A stretch of DNA of 64,000 bases, from contig NC_084793.1 of the NCBI RefSeq assembly GCF_963169125.1, positions 44,201,578 to 44,265,577 of the forward strand, written 5' to 3'. Below the pieces are notes generated by a model. The model was given only the letters and a program-made list of their open reading frames with translations, had not been told where the DNA came from and did not search any database. Of the stretch, positions 10,956-22,990 are shown piece after piece. This DNA is from Humulus lupulus (Eukaryota > Streptophyta > Magnoliopsida > Rosales > Cannabaceae). Position 1 is the first letter of the stretch. Each line of letters starts with the position of its first letter. Position numbers and translations under genes: made by a program.

Positions 10956-13900
10956 TGGGTAAGCAATTTTTTCTTAAATACTTGGATTAGTGATGTTTCC
11001 TTTAAACTTTTTGAACATTTCGAATAGATCTGAGCAATATTTGTACATTTTTTTGGGCTTTTTCTGGTTTTTTGTCGATCTGCGTTTTTTGGGAATTTTC
11101 TGGGTTTGTGTTGTGCTCGATGGGTGCTCGATGCCTGCTCGATGCAGGCTCGATGGCACATCAATTTTAGGGTTGCATGTTCTGCTCGATGGGAACTTGA
11201 TACCTACTCGATGGTTACTTGATGGTAATGTGCATTCTCACTATTTCATGCATGCTCGATGGATGCTCGATGCCTGCTCGATGTAGGTTCGATGGCACAT
11301 CAATTTTAGGGTTGCATGTTCTGCTCGATGGGTACTCGATACCTACTCGATGGTAATGTACATTCTCACTATTTCATGCATGCTCGATGCAAGCTCGATG
11401 GCACATCATTTTTTACGTTGCATGTTGTACTCGATGGTTACTCGATACCTACTCGATGGGTACTCGATGGTAATGTGCATTATCACTATTTCATTCATGC
11501 TCGATGGATGTTCGATGCCTGCTCGATGCAAGCTCGATGGCACATCATTTTTTACGTTGCATGTTGTGCTCGATGGTTACTCGATACCTACTCGATGCAA
11601 GCTCGATGGTAATGTGCATTCTCACTATTTCGTGCATGCTCGATGGAGGCTCTATGCAAGCTCGATGGTCATGTTTTTCAGCATCATTAAAAGACCATTT
11701 CCTACCATCTGTTTTTCAGCTAACTGTATTTGTGTTTTTTTATTTCAGGTTCTACTGTTTACGTATTTGTTTCTTACAACGGTGTTTGGGAAATGCATGG
11801 TAGGAAATGGTATTTTAAGGATGCTGAAGGTGAAGTGATACCAGTAGAGAATGATGTCACTTACTTGCAACTACTTGACATACTGCACGAGACATTTCAG
11901 GTGGGTAGAGAGGTGTATGAATTGAAACTCGAGGTTCCATACGTATGCGGCGAGCAACCATTTGCACCGGTTCAATTGAAGAATGATCGTCAAGTTCGTG
12001 TATTCTTAGGAATAAGCTTGAAAGAACGAGTAGTCTTATATGTGACTCCAGTTAAGAAGAATGTCATATCAGATCCTTCTCCTAGTGTGAACAAAAAAGA
12101 CATGACCAGTGTCGATCCATCTCCTGCAGGTAGCAGTTACAAACATCTTAGCGAGGTGGGCAATTTTGTTCCAATTACTGATCCGATGGCTACTATTCAG
12201 CTTGATATACCACAACGAGGTCCCACAGGTGTGCTTGAGGCATATGAGTACGATCCCTATGTGAATGATGGTCCAGTTGGTAATTGCTTTGAAGATAATG
12301 ATGATGGTTCCGAGGATGACTCGTATTATAGTGCAGATGTTTCAAATGAGGAGTTAGACATTTCCCAAGCCCAACAAGTAGAAGAAGAGTCAGGACTGCC
12401 TCTTGCACATGCACACCTCCCAACTCAAGGACGCCGAGCACCTTCTCGAAGCAGTAATCAACCTGCTAGGACAGAAGATAACACTGGGTGGAGGGAGACA
12501 ATTGTATCAAGAGAAGATCACACCAGATGGAGTGCCCCAATGTTTACAAAAGAAGATATTGAGGCATCTGCTAAAACCCATTCCTCATCATCTGGTGGAC
12601 TAATGGGAGAAATATATGTTGGGAAGACTTTTGAGGACAAGATTAATTTAAAAACCAAAGCTGCTCTATTTGCAATGAAGAATAAATTTGAGTATATGGT
12701 GAAAAAGTCTGGTACTGACGTGTGGTATATCACATGCAAAGATCCTGACTGTTGTTGGAGACTGAGAGGGAACAAACAACCAATGTCCCCCATGTTTGAG
12801 ATCACGGTATACAAGAGCGTACACACATGCTCACTAGAAGTGCGACAAAAAGGTCATTGTCAAGCTGCACCGTGGGTCATTGGACACCTCATAAAGAACA
12901 AATACGCAGTTGATGGGACCAGTTACATGGCAAACAACATAAAGGAGGATATGAAGAAAATTTTTGGTATTGATATGAGTTATGAAAAGGCATGGAGATG
13001 TAGAGAGAAGGCACTTACGTATGTTAGGGGGACATATGAAGATTCGTATTGCAAGTTGCCATCCTACTTGCACATGTTGCAGCAAAAGAATCCAGGTACA
13101 ATTACTGATTTTGTCACTGAAGATGGTCGTTTCCTATATTGCTTCTTTGCCCTTGGAGTTTGTAGGAGAGGATTCAGATTTTGTCATCCTGTGATATGTG
13201 TGGATGGCACATTCTTGAAGAATAAGTACGGTGGCCACATGTTATGTGCCGTTGCTTTGGATGCGATTAGTCATTTATATCCAATTGCGTTCGGGTTGGT
13301 GGATAGTGAGAACCACAACTCGTGAAAATATTTCATGACGAAGTTGAAGGAAGCCATTGGGGACGTTGATGACTTGGCTTTCGTGTCAGATAGGCATGCG
13401 AGTATTATTCATGCTCTAGAGGCTGTCTTTCATGATGCCTACCACGACGCATGCTACCATCACATCAGTATGAATGTGAAAGCCAAGTTCAAGACTGATC
13501 ACTGTCACAGTGAGATGTGGACAGCAGCCTATGCATGGAAGAAGACCGAATTTCTAAAGCATTTTGAAAATATTAAGCGAATGGATCCTCCTATAGCTGC
13601 CTATTTGGAGGGAATTGGTTTCGATAAGTGGTCTCGTCCTTTCTTTCCTGGAAAACGATACAATATAATGACAAATAACTACGCTGAAAGCTTCAACAAC
13701 AAGACCAAGGATGCAAGAACCTTTCCAGTTACAATTTTTTTAGAATTCATTCGGTTCACACTACAGTCTTGGTTTTCTGAACGACGTAGTGTGATAGAGA
13801 AGACTACCACCAAATTATCCACCCTGATGGAGGCAAATGTATCGAACAATGCTGACAAAGGAAGGTTCATGAATGTCTATGCCCTAGGTCAATTCGAGTT

Positions 13901-14324
13901 TCATGTAACTGGTGCAGACAGCGATGCTGAGGTGAATTTGATGATGAAATCATGCTCATGTGGGGTATTCCAGCTCATAGGCACACCTTGTCCCCATGCA
14001 GCTGCAGCAGCTATAGAGCGTGGAGTGAACCTTTACTCTTTGTGTTCACCGTTTTACACCATTGAGTCATGGAGGAATTCGTACAAAGAAACCATTTACC
14101 CAACTGGGAACGAGGATGACTGGATACTTCCAGATGACATTAAGAATATGGTAGTTGGTGTACCCATAGAGAAACAACAAGTTGGTCGGCCAAAAAAGCC
14201 AAAGCTAGGAAGACCAAGGACAAACCATTGGCCATCTGGCGGGGAAAAACCAGTTACAATGCGTAAGTACAGTAGATGTGGTGGTCGTGGCCACAACAAG
14301 TCCTCATGCAAAGCTCGACTTTGA
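10956..14324 (+). pseudogene. MURA-type Mutator transposase, one premature stop
   Basis: A DDE transposase that would cut and integrate MULE ends. Model: ATGG at 10956-10959, intron 10960-11747/8 (GTAAGC...TTTCAG), then one long exon to TGA at 14324, 859 residues in all. The N-terminal ~110 residues begin MGSTVYVFVS; an acidic linker follows; the MuDR DNA-binding domain starts near residue 290 (GEIYVGKTF) with Cys/His pattern through residue 380; the transposase core has D at ~487 (CVDGTF), D at ~549 (VSDRHAS) and E at ~648 (NNYAESFN); a SWIM zinc finger (CSC...CPH) lies at ~737-751, and a C-terminal zinc knuckle at ~845-857 lacks its first Cys (YSRCGGRGH). TGA at 13323 (codon 527) interrupts the frame, which is open on both sides. 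Two separate ORFs would be an alternative reading, but frame and homology favour one gene. Confidence 0.85.
11110..11680 (+). repeat. CTCGATG minisatellite in the MURA first intron
   Basis: Roughly thirty CTCGATG words occur at 8-30 bp spacing inside four longer imperfect repeats of about 100-130 bp (phrases GGCACATCA, GGTAATGTGCATT, CACTATTTC-TGCATGCTCGATG). The array lies between the inferred donor at 10960 and acceptor at 11747. The ORFs across it (11316-11612 and others) are repeat-driven and not real. Confidence 0.8.
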
Positions 14325-14488
14325 GTTTATTTTTTGTTGTATTTTATTTAAACTTGAAGTTGAAGGTTATTTTTCATTTTCTTTTTTATTGTCATTAATG
14401 AATTTTGGTCGTTAATAAAAAGATGCTCGACTCAAAATTTTTTCTTAATAATCTAGATTTTAAGCAAATAAATATAACAAGAGAATGT

Positions 14489-17397
14489 TCAATGTCTAAC
14501 ATTCTGATACCATAAGTCAACTGTCCATTTGATTTTGAACAACTCCATGTTGTCATCACAAATCGTGTCAAGTGGTAGCCTACCCAATAAGTGTTCGATG
14601 TGCTTGATGGCGTACACACCACAATCTCCACTGTAACCAAAACATAAATTGCATTAGTAACAAAATCAACATAGAATTTAATTTAAAAAACTTGAATAAA
14701 AACTAGACTTTTGATTACCTGACTTTGGTTTGGGGTACTGAATCAACTGGCATGCGGTGCACATTGAACTATTTGCATCTTTTAGCTCCAGGTGGAATCG
14801 TCAACCGAGGGTCGTCCTTGAAAAGTTGTGACTGCAATAACAACGATGGGAACAAAGTAGACCATGACTTCATAAACGATTGCAGTTGTTTATCACTTAT
14901 CACGGTCACGCCCGAATCATAAACATTCAGAGTCCAAGTAGAAATGGAGGCTTCAATTGCAAACCAATGCGCTTGAAGGTAGTTCTGGCACCAAGATACA
15001 GTGTATACTCCCTTCCACGATGCCAGAAATTGATTGTCAATTCCCGTAATCATTGATATCACATCTAAATCCCACAAAAACCTTTTCTTATCCGCTTCCT
15101 TGGCATTCTGATATGCATCATAACAGGCTGGTACCACTTGTGAGAACATAATATTCATCACAACAGCATCTTGTCGATACGCCCCGGGATAGAACTGTCG
15201 ACACCTACGTAGCATATGCTTGGCCGCATCAATATGCTGCAAAAATGATAGGAAAGCAATTAATCAGCCTATCGAAACCCCTATCGAACCCCATGAACCC
15301 AAAACATCTGCCCATATAACCCCCATTGAACCACTATCCACCTGCCTATCGAACCCCCTATCGAACCCCAATCACCTGCCTATCGAACCCCTATCACCTG
15401 CTTATCGAACCCCAAACCACCTGCATATCGAACCCCTATCACCTGCCTATCGAACCCTTATCAAACCCCTATCGAACCCCAAACCACCTGCCTATCGAAC
15501 ACCCAAACCACCTGCCTATCGAACCCCTATCGAACACCCAAACCACCTGCCTATCGAACCCCATGAACCCAAACCACCTGCCTATCGAACCCCTATCGAA
15601 CCCACTGTTTATACCAGATAATAGATATTAATTAAATTACTTACCCCATCATCGATCCAAAACTGTGGTGTCTTCATCGTCAGAAACCAACTCGGACCAT
15701 ACACACCAGTTTGGACATCCCTCTTCGTCTTGTTCGGAATATCTCCAAGCAACCACTTGCCGACTGTCCTGTACTGTGTAGCAAGTGGCTTCTTTAGAGG
15801 GTCGAGGACTAATGGCACGTCATCAATCGCATCCAAACGAGCTTTCTTTCTGGTTGGGTCGGTGTAGTCTTCAAATTTCTTAGGTTTGCATCTTTTCCTC
15901 TTGGTCAATTCAAACTCTACACCAGCAACATCCCCAGGTTCTATAATAGCAACACCTGGGATCTCAGGATTTGCTGTGAGTACTATCGGGGGAGGAGTGC
16001 CTATGTCATGTGAGACAAAATCATCTGGAAGGTCAAGTGAGTCAGAATCAGAATCAAAATCATTTGGAAGATCTTGTACGAATGTCAAGATCTTATTGAC
16101 AGCATCCATGATGACCGCCTGGTTCTTTAGGATGGTATCCTGACGACTCTCAACTCGCTCCAACCTCTCCAACACCTCCCGTAAATCAGGTTGATCAGGA
16201 CTGGGGTGTACCGATGGGGCTGGGGCCGAGGGTGTGGGGCAGATGGGGACTGGGGTATCCTCATCATCAGGGCCATCAACAAAAATATTGGTTTCCTTCG
16301 CAACCTCAGCAGCTATCTCTGCCACCTTCTCAAAATCAGTGGGAGTTTCTACCTCTTCTTCTTGGCCCAACCCGGGATACAAGGGAGCATCACCCTCCGT
16401 CAGAGCGCTATAATAATCTATCTCCGAAGGCCGGGGCTTCAACATGGACAACACAATCAACTGCATCAAATACAAAGCATTAAGTTAGTTTGAAACCACC
16501 AAAGAATACTCTATTTTGACATAATATAGCAGAACTTACACTCGTCTTCTTGAACATCGGTGCAAGGTCGGCCTTCGAAATAGGACGCTCCTTATTGCTC
16601 GACCAACTGAGCATCCTCAGAAACTGGTTTCCATGGTTAATACCATACTCACGTGCAAACTGTTGGATGGCTTCGTATGCCCAATACTGCAATGCAGGGA
16701 CATAACCATACAAACTGTATTTTGCTTCTTTATGTTTCCCCTTAACTTCCTTCTTCTTCTCATAGCTCCTCTTCTGATGATGCATGTCTTTCTTACATGA
16801 ATCCATATGCTTGTTAAAAGACACCTTCCCCCATGGGTAAGTAAAGAAGTACTTAGTGTCCTCCACCATCTTCAGCGAATCTATCCAGACATTTAACTTT
16901 CCCTCTCGTGCAAGTAAAACCCCCTCAACAAAGAAACATAGGCCCAACTTGTAGGCATCTTCAACTACAGTGCAATTTTTTAAAGCAGCCTCCAAATGCA
17001 TTATCTTCACTGTTTCTTCATCATTAAAGTACTCCTTGATTAAGCGGTCACTAGTCAAGTGTTTCTTCAAATCAGTCTTAGATGGCCCGGAACTGAAGTT
17101 CAACCCCGTAACCAAAGCAAACTCGCCTCTACCAAATATGGAGGGTCTAGATCCCAAATGTAAATGCAACTCATCCTCTTTGATGCACTGGATCTTGCGC
17201 AACATTAATTGATGTATGAGAGATGCAGAGAAGTCTAACTTCTCAGCCATGAAAAATTGTTTGAAAGGGGATTCCTTCACCCTTTCTATCAACCCGAGCT
17301 CCTCAAACTTGTCCTTGATTGTTTTAAAGTAACCATTGCCCCTATATGTGACTCGTCCAGGAAAGTGATCTGTTAAGGGTAAAAGAAACTTCGGCAT
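14489..17397 (-). pseudogene. DUF1985 plus Ulp1-like cysteine protease gene of the MULE, one premature stop
   Basis: Model on the minus strand: coding exons 17397-16540, 16460-15645, 15236-14719 and 14630-14489, all with GT-AG junctions, total 2334 nt (divisible by three), 777 residues. Exon 1 holds a DUF1985-like region (SRPSIFGRGEFALVTGLNF, KYFFTYPWGKVSF); exon 2 is an acidic, Pro-rich linker with a short coiled segment and a basic KRKRCKPKKF; exons 3-4 hold the C48 peptidase domain with H648 (AHWFAIEA), D665 (NVYDS), Q727 and C734 (SGDCGVYAIKHIEH). The family cleaves SUMO or related substrates; the substrate here is unknown. A TAG at 14771-14769 (codon 714) breaks exon 3 just before the catalytic Cys exon. 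An untranslated exon ending at donor 18246 probably precedes the ATG, which directly follows the CAG acceptor. The gene converges on MURA with a gap of about 165 bp. Confidence 0.82.
15262..15606 (-). repeat. ATCGAACCC minisatellite inside the Ulp1-like gene intron
   Basis: On the plus strand CCTATCGAACCCC recurs about twenty times, often with CACCTGCC between copies. It lies wholly within the inferred intron 15237-15644. ORFs at 15220-15631 are products of this repeat. Confidence 0.8.
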
Positions 17398-17464
17398 CTG
17401 CAAAAAATAAAGATAAAAATAATACAGTTAAACAAAGTCGCGTGAAAAATCCATAAATAAACAT

Positions 17465-18065
17465 ACATGCAACCATCGAACCCATATCGAACACCCATCG
17501 AACCCCTATCGAGTACCCATTAAACCCCCTATCAAACCCCTAGAGCATGCATCGAACCCAACATAAGACCCAATCCATCGAGCATGCATCGAACCCCCAT
17601 CAAGCATGCATCTAATTTCTTAGGTTTAAACCCGGAACCCATAATGGGCCTACCCCATCGAACTAACATCGAACCCCTAAGGCCTACCCTATCGAACCAA
17701 CATCGACAACCATTGAACCCAACAAATACCCAACCCATCAAGCATGCATCGAACCCCCATCGAGCATGCATTGAACCCCCATCGAGTATCGAACCTAAAC
17801 TTGGAACCCTTAACAACTTAACCTATCGAACCCCATCGAGCATGCATCGAACCCCCATCGAGCATCGAACCTAAACTTGGAACCCTTAATGGCTTAACCT
17901 ATCGAACCCCCATCGAGCATGCATCGAACCCCCCATCGAGCATGCATCGAGCCCCCATCGAGCATCGAACCTAAACTTGGAACCCTTAACGGCTTAACCT
18001 ATCGAACCCCTATCGAGCATGCATCGAACCACCGTCGAACCCTCGTCGAACCACCATCGAGCAAC
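17465..18065 (-). repeat. TCGAT minisatellite in the leader intron of the Ulp1-like gene
   Basis: The plus strand shows CATCGAACCCCCATCGAGCATG in many variants, with longer repeats of about 90-110 bp marked by CCTAAACTTGGAACCCTTAA at 17795, 17870 and 17965. On the minus strand this reads TGCTCGATGG, the same word found in the MURA intron array, so the two ends of the element carry mirrored arrays. It falls between the inferred donor at 18246 and the acceptor before 17397. Confidence 0.78.
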
Positions 18066-18246
18066 CTTACCAGACCCACAAAAATCCCAGACTTCACTCT
18101 CAACATACCCACACTAATCCATACCCAAAACAAACCAGATTCAAACACAAGTCTACAAACACACAAAAAATCCCACACTAATCCATACACACAAACAATC
18201 CTAAAATATAACACTACAAACACAAATTCAATGTAATAAGCTTACC

Positions 18247-18480
18247 TTTGTTTTGGGTATGGAAAAACTCGAACCGTGGGTTTTGGATGACGGACGGTGA
18301 GAGGCCGTGGGTTTTGGATGACGGACAGACTGCGAGAGGCGAGAGGCGAGACGACGGGCAGCAGCGTGGGGTTTCGACTGGGGCTGCGATAGGGGCTGCG
18401 ACGGGGGGCAGCGCGGCTTCGACGGGGGCTGCGATGGGGACTTGAACCGAGAGTTTGAGAGAGAGAGCTTGAACGGTCAG
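18247..18480 (-). other. Probable 5' untranslated exon and promoter side of the Ulp1-like gene
   Basis: AAAGGTAAG at 18250-18242 (minus) is a good donor and joins to the CAG acceptor in front of the ATG at 17397. The exon is GC-richer than its surroundings, as plant leader exons often are. The transcription start is not visible; the remaining ~200 bp to the terminal repeat would hold the promoter. Confidence 0.5.
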
Positions 18481-18637
18481 GGGAGAGCTGGTTAGTTGAA
18501 TGGTCGGGGGAGAGCTTGAACCGAGAGTTTGAGAGAGAGAAGGAGAATCAAAAGGGGGATTGGGGGGAATTGTGATAGGGGCATTTTGGGTACTAGCAAA
18601 ACTTTTGGCATTATTTTGTAATGTTAAAAATGCCTAG

Positions 18638-18687
18638 CATTATTTTGTATTACACCATACTATTAAGCATAAAAAGTCAAATTTCCC
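18638..18687 (-). repeat. Right terminal inverted repeat of the MULE
   Basis: It is complementary to the left terminal repeat over about 50 bases and ends TCAAATTTCCC. An extra internal copy of GGCATTATTTTGTA lies just inside (18609-18622). Confidence 0.8.
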
Positions 18688-18695
18688 TCCCTAAA

Positions 18696-19019
18696 TCCGA
18701 CCAGTCTATCTCTTTCTCCTAGTTGTAAGTTTTTATAAATATAAATATATGTATATAATATTTTTCCAATATACAAATATATAGATGTATATAAGTGTTT
18801 TTTATTTTTATTTTACTAATTTTTTCTTGGTTTTCTGTTGTTTGTGAAAGGGGAAAAAATTTGGGAGCATATTTTTGGAGCCAGGATGCCTCTCTTGCAT
18901 TTGTGTCATTGGTATGTATATTTGTGTATGTGTGTGTAATAAGTTTATGTTTGATGTTTAACTTTTTTGTTTTGTTTTAAGTGTATATGTGTTTTTATTG
19001 GGGGAGAGTGTGTTTTAAG
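18696..19019. other. CACTA interior between MULE and truncated copia LTR
   Basis: This is the resumption of the CACTA element after the MULE. It is T-rich and moves into GTGTATATGTGTTT-type low-complexity sequence. No gene is seen; the 61-codon ORF at 18795 is a chance open frame. Confidence 0.55.
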
Positions 19020-20404
19020 TGTAACCATATGCGCAGCGAAAAACATGGGGTGGTGGGCCCAGAGATTTCAAAAAAAAATTATTTAAACAACTTTTAAATA
19101 ATCGAATTCACTGATATGCAAAACATTAATCATAGAGAAAGAAAAAGATGATGATTTACGAGTTGTAGAGCAATCAAGAATCATCGTTATCTTTTAGTAC
19201 ATCCAACGAACACCAATCAGAAGTAATATTTGGAATACTTAGACCAAGATCTTCCAATATGTATCTCTACACCTCAAGACATGTGTGGGTACATGGAGTA
19301 TGGTGGGAAAAATTTATGAATCACAAGATGTACTCAATTCATGAGATCTTGGAATATTAGGTCTGAGACAGTTTTCAGGGACAGAAAAAATATTATGTTA
19401 TATTTTTCTCAAAAGCTTAGATTTTTATCTCTAGAATATTCTCTCTCTTAAGCGTATTATGAAACAATTTCTATTTGATATATTTATAAAAGAATTATTA
19501 AATTCAAAATTCAAATTATAAACTAATTATTAAATAAATAAATAAAATATCAAGATCCATTCTTGGACCTTGTTACACCGCAGCTACAGTGCATGCACTG
19601 TAGTTGGAATGTAACACATCCCTGATTTCGGGGATATGTTCCAACCACTTTCTTTTAATAATTATTAATTCAAAAAAATATCTAAACATGATAACTTATC
19701 TAATTAGATTAATTAAATAATAAATATCATATCAAATTCAAATCCAATTTGAATTATCAGAAATATTTTTCACATTATTTAAATAAATAAAACTAATTAA
19801 TTATCTTAATTGTTTAAATGTCATTTTTGAAATTTCTAATTAATTTAGTAATATAATTTAAAAATTCATTTTTAAAATACCAATTTAAAAAATTGCTATA
19901 TTAATTAAATAATTTCTCTTAATTACATATTTGACCCTGAAGAACAAATTTCTTCCAAATATGTCATTTCCTTTGTTTTTTCCAATTTCAACTCTCATCT
20001 TGAATAGTGTTGATAGAGCCATCTCAGGGACCTACGGACCTATAATTTCAAGCTCCAATAAATTTAGATTATTAATTAAAACTCTTTAATATAATAACCT
20101 TAATTTATTAATCTCAATATTATTCCACTAAAAATATGAGAATGCATTCTTATAATTATAGACATTTATTTATTGAGTACTTTTAAGTATAAAAAATGTC
20201 TATCGATTTAATCACTAAATATAATTCAATTCTCTATTAATGGTTCATAATTAAAGTAGGAATTAAATACCGTTTAACCTCTTCAATTATATCTTGTTTC
20301 CTTAAGTACCATTAGCTTTACTAGTGAAGGTTAATTCATAAATTGATTTATGAATTTGAGCTCAATAACTTTTCAGTTCCAAAAGTCAACCCTTAAGAGA
20401 ACCA
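19020..20404 (-). repeat. Truncated copia LTR (minus strand)
   Basis: On the minus strand it matches the downstream two thirds of the copia LTR at 25092: shared phrases include GGTTCTCTTAAGGGTTGAC (complement near 20390), AAGTTATTGAGCTCAAATTCA, ACCTTCACTAGTAAAG and TTGGAGCTTG-AATTATAGGTCC. The LTR tail TTTTTCGCTGCGCATATGG is at 19026-19045 in complement. The first ~600 bp of the LTR are missing at the 20404 side. No target duplication is clear. Confidence 0.65.
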
Positions 20405-20870
20405 TTTCTTTTTTGTTTATGTGTACATTTTAATTTGATATTTCTGTAGGTGTGTTTATGTGTTTAATTTTAATGTTTAGTTTTTTTTGTTTATGTGTTT
20501 AGTGTTTAATGTTTAATGTTTAATGTTTTTTGTTTATGTATTTATGTGTATATTTTAATTTGATATATGAGTTTATTTTTTTTATGTGTATATTTTAATT
20601 TGATATATATGTTTATGTGTTTAATTTTTTTTTGTATGTGTTTATGTGTATATTTTAATTTGATATATGTGTATATGTATTTTTAATTTTTAATGTTAGT
20701 TTTTTTGTTTATTTGTTGAATGTTTAATGTTTTTTTTATATGTTTACGTGTACATTTTAATTTGATATATGTTTTTATGTGTTTAATTTTTAAAGTTTAT
20801 TTATTTTTGTTTATGTGTTTAATGTGTTTTTTTTTAATGTGTTTATGTGTATATTTTATTTTGATATATG
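20405..20870. repeat. AT-rich minisatellite of the CACTA interior (left part)
   Basis: TTTATGTGTATATTTTAATT followed by TGATATATGTG and runs of TTTAATGTTTAATG repeat several times with loose periods of about 60-100 bp. The same array resumes at 22749 beyond the solo LTR, so the LTR inserted into it. Confidence 0.7.
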
Positions 20871-20875
20871 TGCAT

Positions 20876-22748
20876 TGTTGAATTAGCTTATACATGATCT
20901 TTATTTATTTTCATGTATATCTAATATTAAACAAATTAATACGAGATAGCCTAAAACATGTTTCTAAAATTGAATTAAAAGAGAAACAAATAATAGAATA
21001 CTTACAGTATACGCAACGGAATTAAAGAGTCATTCCTTCAGTTTCTCTAACTCTTGTATCTTCTCTGTCGCAGAGTATTATCAAGAAACTGAACCGATCT
21101 TCTATTTTCTTCACAATCTTCCAATGTATCCTTAGAACCACTTAGACTAGTGTGAGAAATTATCAACACATGAGATAAATATAGAGAGAATAAGAGAAAA
21201 TAACAAAGAGGCTTAGAAAATGACTTGTGTTCAGAGATAATCTAAAACTATCAGAAAATATGACTTATGACTTATTTGTCGTCTCAAAAATCTTCACTGA
21301 TGACTTCTCTCCAAGCACTTCTTTTATAGATTCAATTATGTCATTTAATTTAATTAAAAAAAAACAATAAAATAATAGCCATTTTGAAGCCCTAGGTCAA
21401 AATTATCATGGGCTATAGGCCCGTGAAATTTCCCATTTGATTATAAGCCCATTGGACTTAAAATCAAGACATGTATTATTTTCTATTGATTTAATTAATT
21501 AAATAATTATTTAAATTCTTTATCAAATTAATTATTTATAATTTGAACATTGATTTAAACTTATTTATTAAATTAGATACCAATTTATCTTAATTAATAA
21601 ATCTGTCATAATTTCTCTTTTCTTCTCAAAATTACACAACTCTGTGAAACTATTCAAAATTGACCTAGTCAACTTTGATAATTCTAACTGATAATTAAAT
21701 CAATTAATTGAGACTATCTAGATGATTTTATCCAAGGTACAATGGGGACCATAGGCCTATGAAATCAAGCTCCAATAAGTTATCATAAATCTAACAAATA
21801 AATTTACTAACTTATTAATTCCTCGTGACTCCACTATAGACTCGGAATTGCACTCTTGAATTCATAGAACGCTCTATAACAAATATAGATACGCTATTAA
21901 TTATCCATTGTTACAACCATAATTGTCACTCAATTCTCTATAGACGGTCTACAATGAGATAGGACTAAAATATCATTTTACCCCTCATTGTATTTTATCC
22001 TTAAAACACTTAGTTCCTTGTAAATGATATTTCAGTAAACTAATTTAATTACTGAAATGAGATTTCTATCATATAACACCTTGAACCAAACTAAAAGGAA
22101 ACCATCGTTTCACTTTTTCATCAGAAGCTATAGATGTTCATATCTATGATTAACACTCCCACTCAATTATACTACCGAGTTCCCAAGATGTAAGTATGGG
22201 TTAGTTCGTAGGGTAAGCTGGTAAACGAACAAGTCAAATAACTCAAATAATACAATCAGTTAGAATACTAACCACTCAGAATTGAGATTGAATTGACCTA
22301 TGGTCAACTATATGATATGACTAGAATAGATAATAATGATATGTTTACTTATCTTATCAACTGTCAATATCGGTCCAGTCCGATGTAACAAATACATCCG
22401 GTCTTATCTACTTTGCTAATGTTCTAGAAAGAACATAACACTGTAATGTGTAAGTAGATCATATTGTAGATTGGCAAGTCAGTGTAAATCCTGTGCACTG
22501 ACTAATCTTAGGACTAATTTATTTTGAACATATAATTATATTTATATTCCACTGTGATTACGTCACTATAAATAAGATTAGCTATATGCTCGGGATTTAA
22601 TAGAAGTTTATATTAAACAAATAATCATGAAAATAAAACATGTGAGCAAAGTGATTGACCAAGTCAAAAAATGATTTCTATTATTTTATTGATAATAAAA
22701 TGAGATTACAAAGAATTTGTGTTTTAATTAGGGCATAAAACCCCAACA
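20876..22748 (-). mobile_element. Solo copia LTR, 1873 bp, TSD TGCAT
   Basis: The segment begins TGTTGAATTAGC and ends CCCCAACA, flanked on both sides by TGCAT (20871-20875 and 22749-22753). Read on the minus strand it opens TGTTGGGGTTTTATGCCC, a usual start for long copia LTRs, hence the strand. It contains no ORF. The perfect duplication and lack of internal sequence mark it as a solo LTR produced by LTR-LTR recombination. Confidence 0.85.
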
Positions 22749-22990
22749 TGCATATGTGTGTTTAATTTTTAATATTAGTTTTTTTGTTTATGTGTTTAGT
22801 GTTTAATGTTTAATGTTAATATTTTTTGTTTATATGTTTATGTGTATATTTTAATTTAATATATGTGTTTAATTTTTAATGTTTATGTGTATATTTTAAT
22901 TTGATATTTGTGTTTATGAGTTTAATTTTTAATTTTTAATTTATTTATTTATTTGTTGTTTGATATTTTTTTGTGTGTATATTTTAGTAT
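22749..22990. repeat. AT-rich minisatellite of the CACTA interior (right part)
   Basis: It continues the array of 20405-20870 with the same GTTTATGTGTATATTTTAAT and TTTAATTTTTAATGTT words. Confidence 0.65.

Larger units (their letters stand above)
10685..18687. mobile_element. 8.0 kb two-gene Mutator-like element (MURA plus Ulp1 type)
   Basis: Ends are GGGAAATTTGACTTTTTATG at 10685 and its complement ending at 18687, flanked by a perfect 8-bp duplication TCCCTAAA (10677-10684 and 18688-18695). The left half carries a plus-strand MURA-type transposase (10956-14324) and the right half a convergent minus-strand gene with DUF1985 and a C48/Ulp1-like protease (17397-14489). MULEs with a Ulp1-like second gene are known in plants; the role of the protease in transposition is not settled. 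TCGAT-rich minisatellites sit in the MURA first intron, in an Ulp1-gene intron and in the Ulp1 leader. Each gene has one in-frame stop, so this copy is probably not autonomous as it stands. Confidence 0.88.

Noticed and set aside
11316..11838. Plus-strand ORFs upstream of MURA rich in HARW or LDG words
   Set aside because: They are products of the CTCGATG array inside the inferred first intron.
13679..13870. Minus-strand ORF inside MURA
   Set aside because: It is a shadow of the transposase frame.
15220..15631. Two plus-strand Pro/Asn-rich ORFs
   Set aside because: They translate the ATCGAACCC minisatellite in an intron; all frames stay open because of the repeat.
19020..20404. A complete LTR with TG...CA ends
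   Set aside because: The right edge AACCA falls inside the sequence of other copies and the flanks do not match, so it is a truncated LTR.
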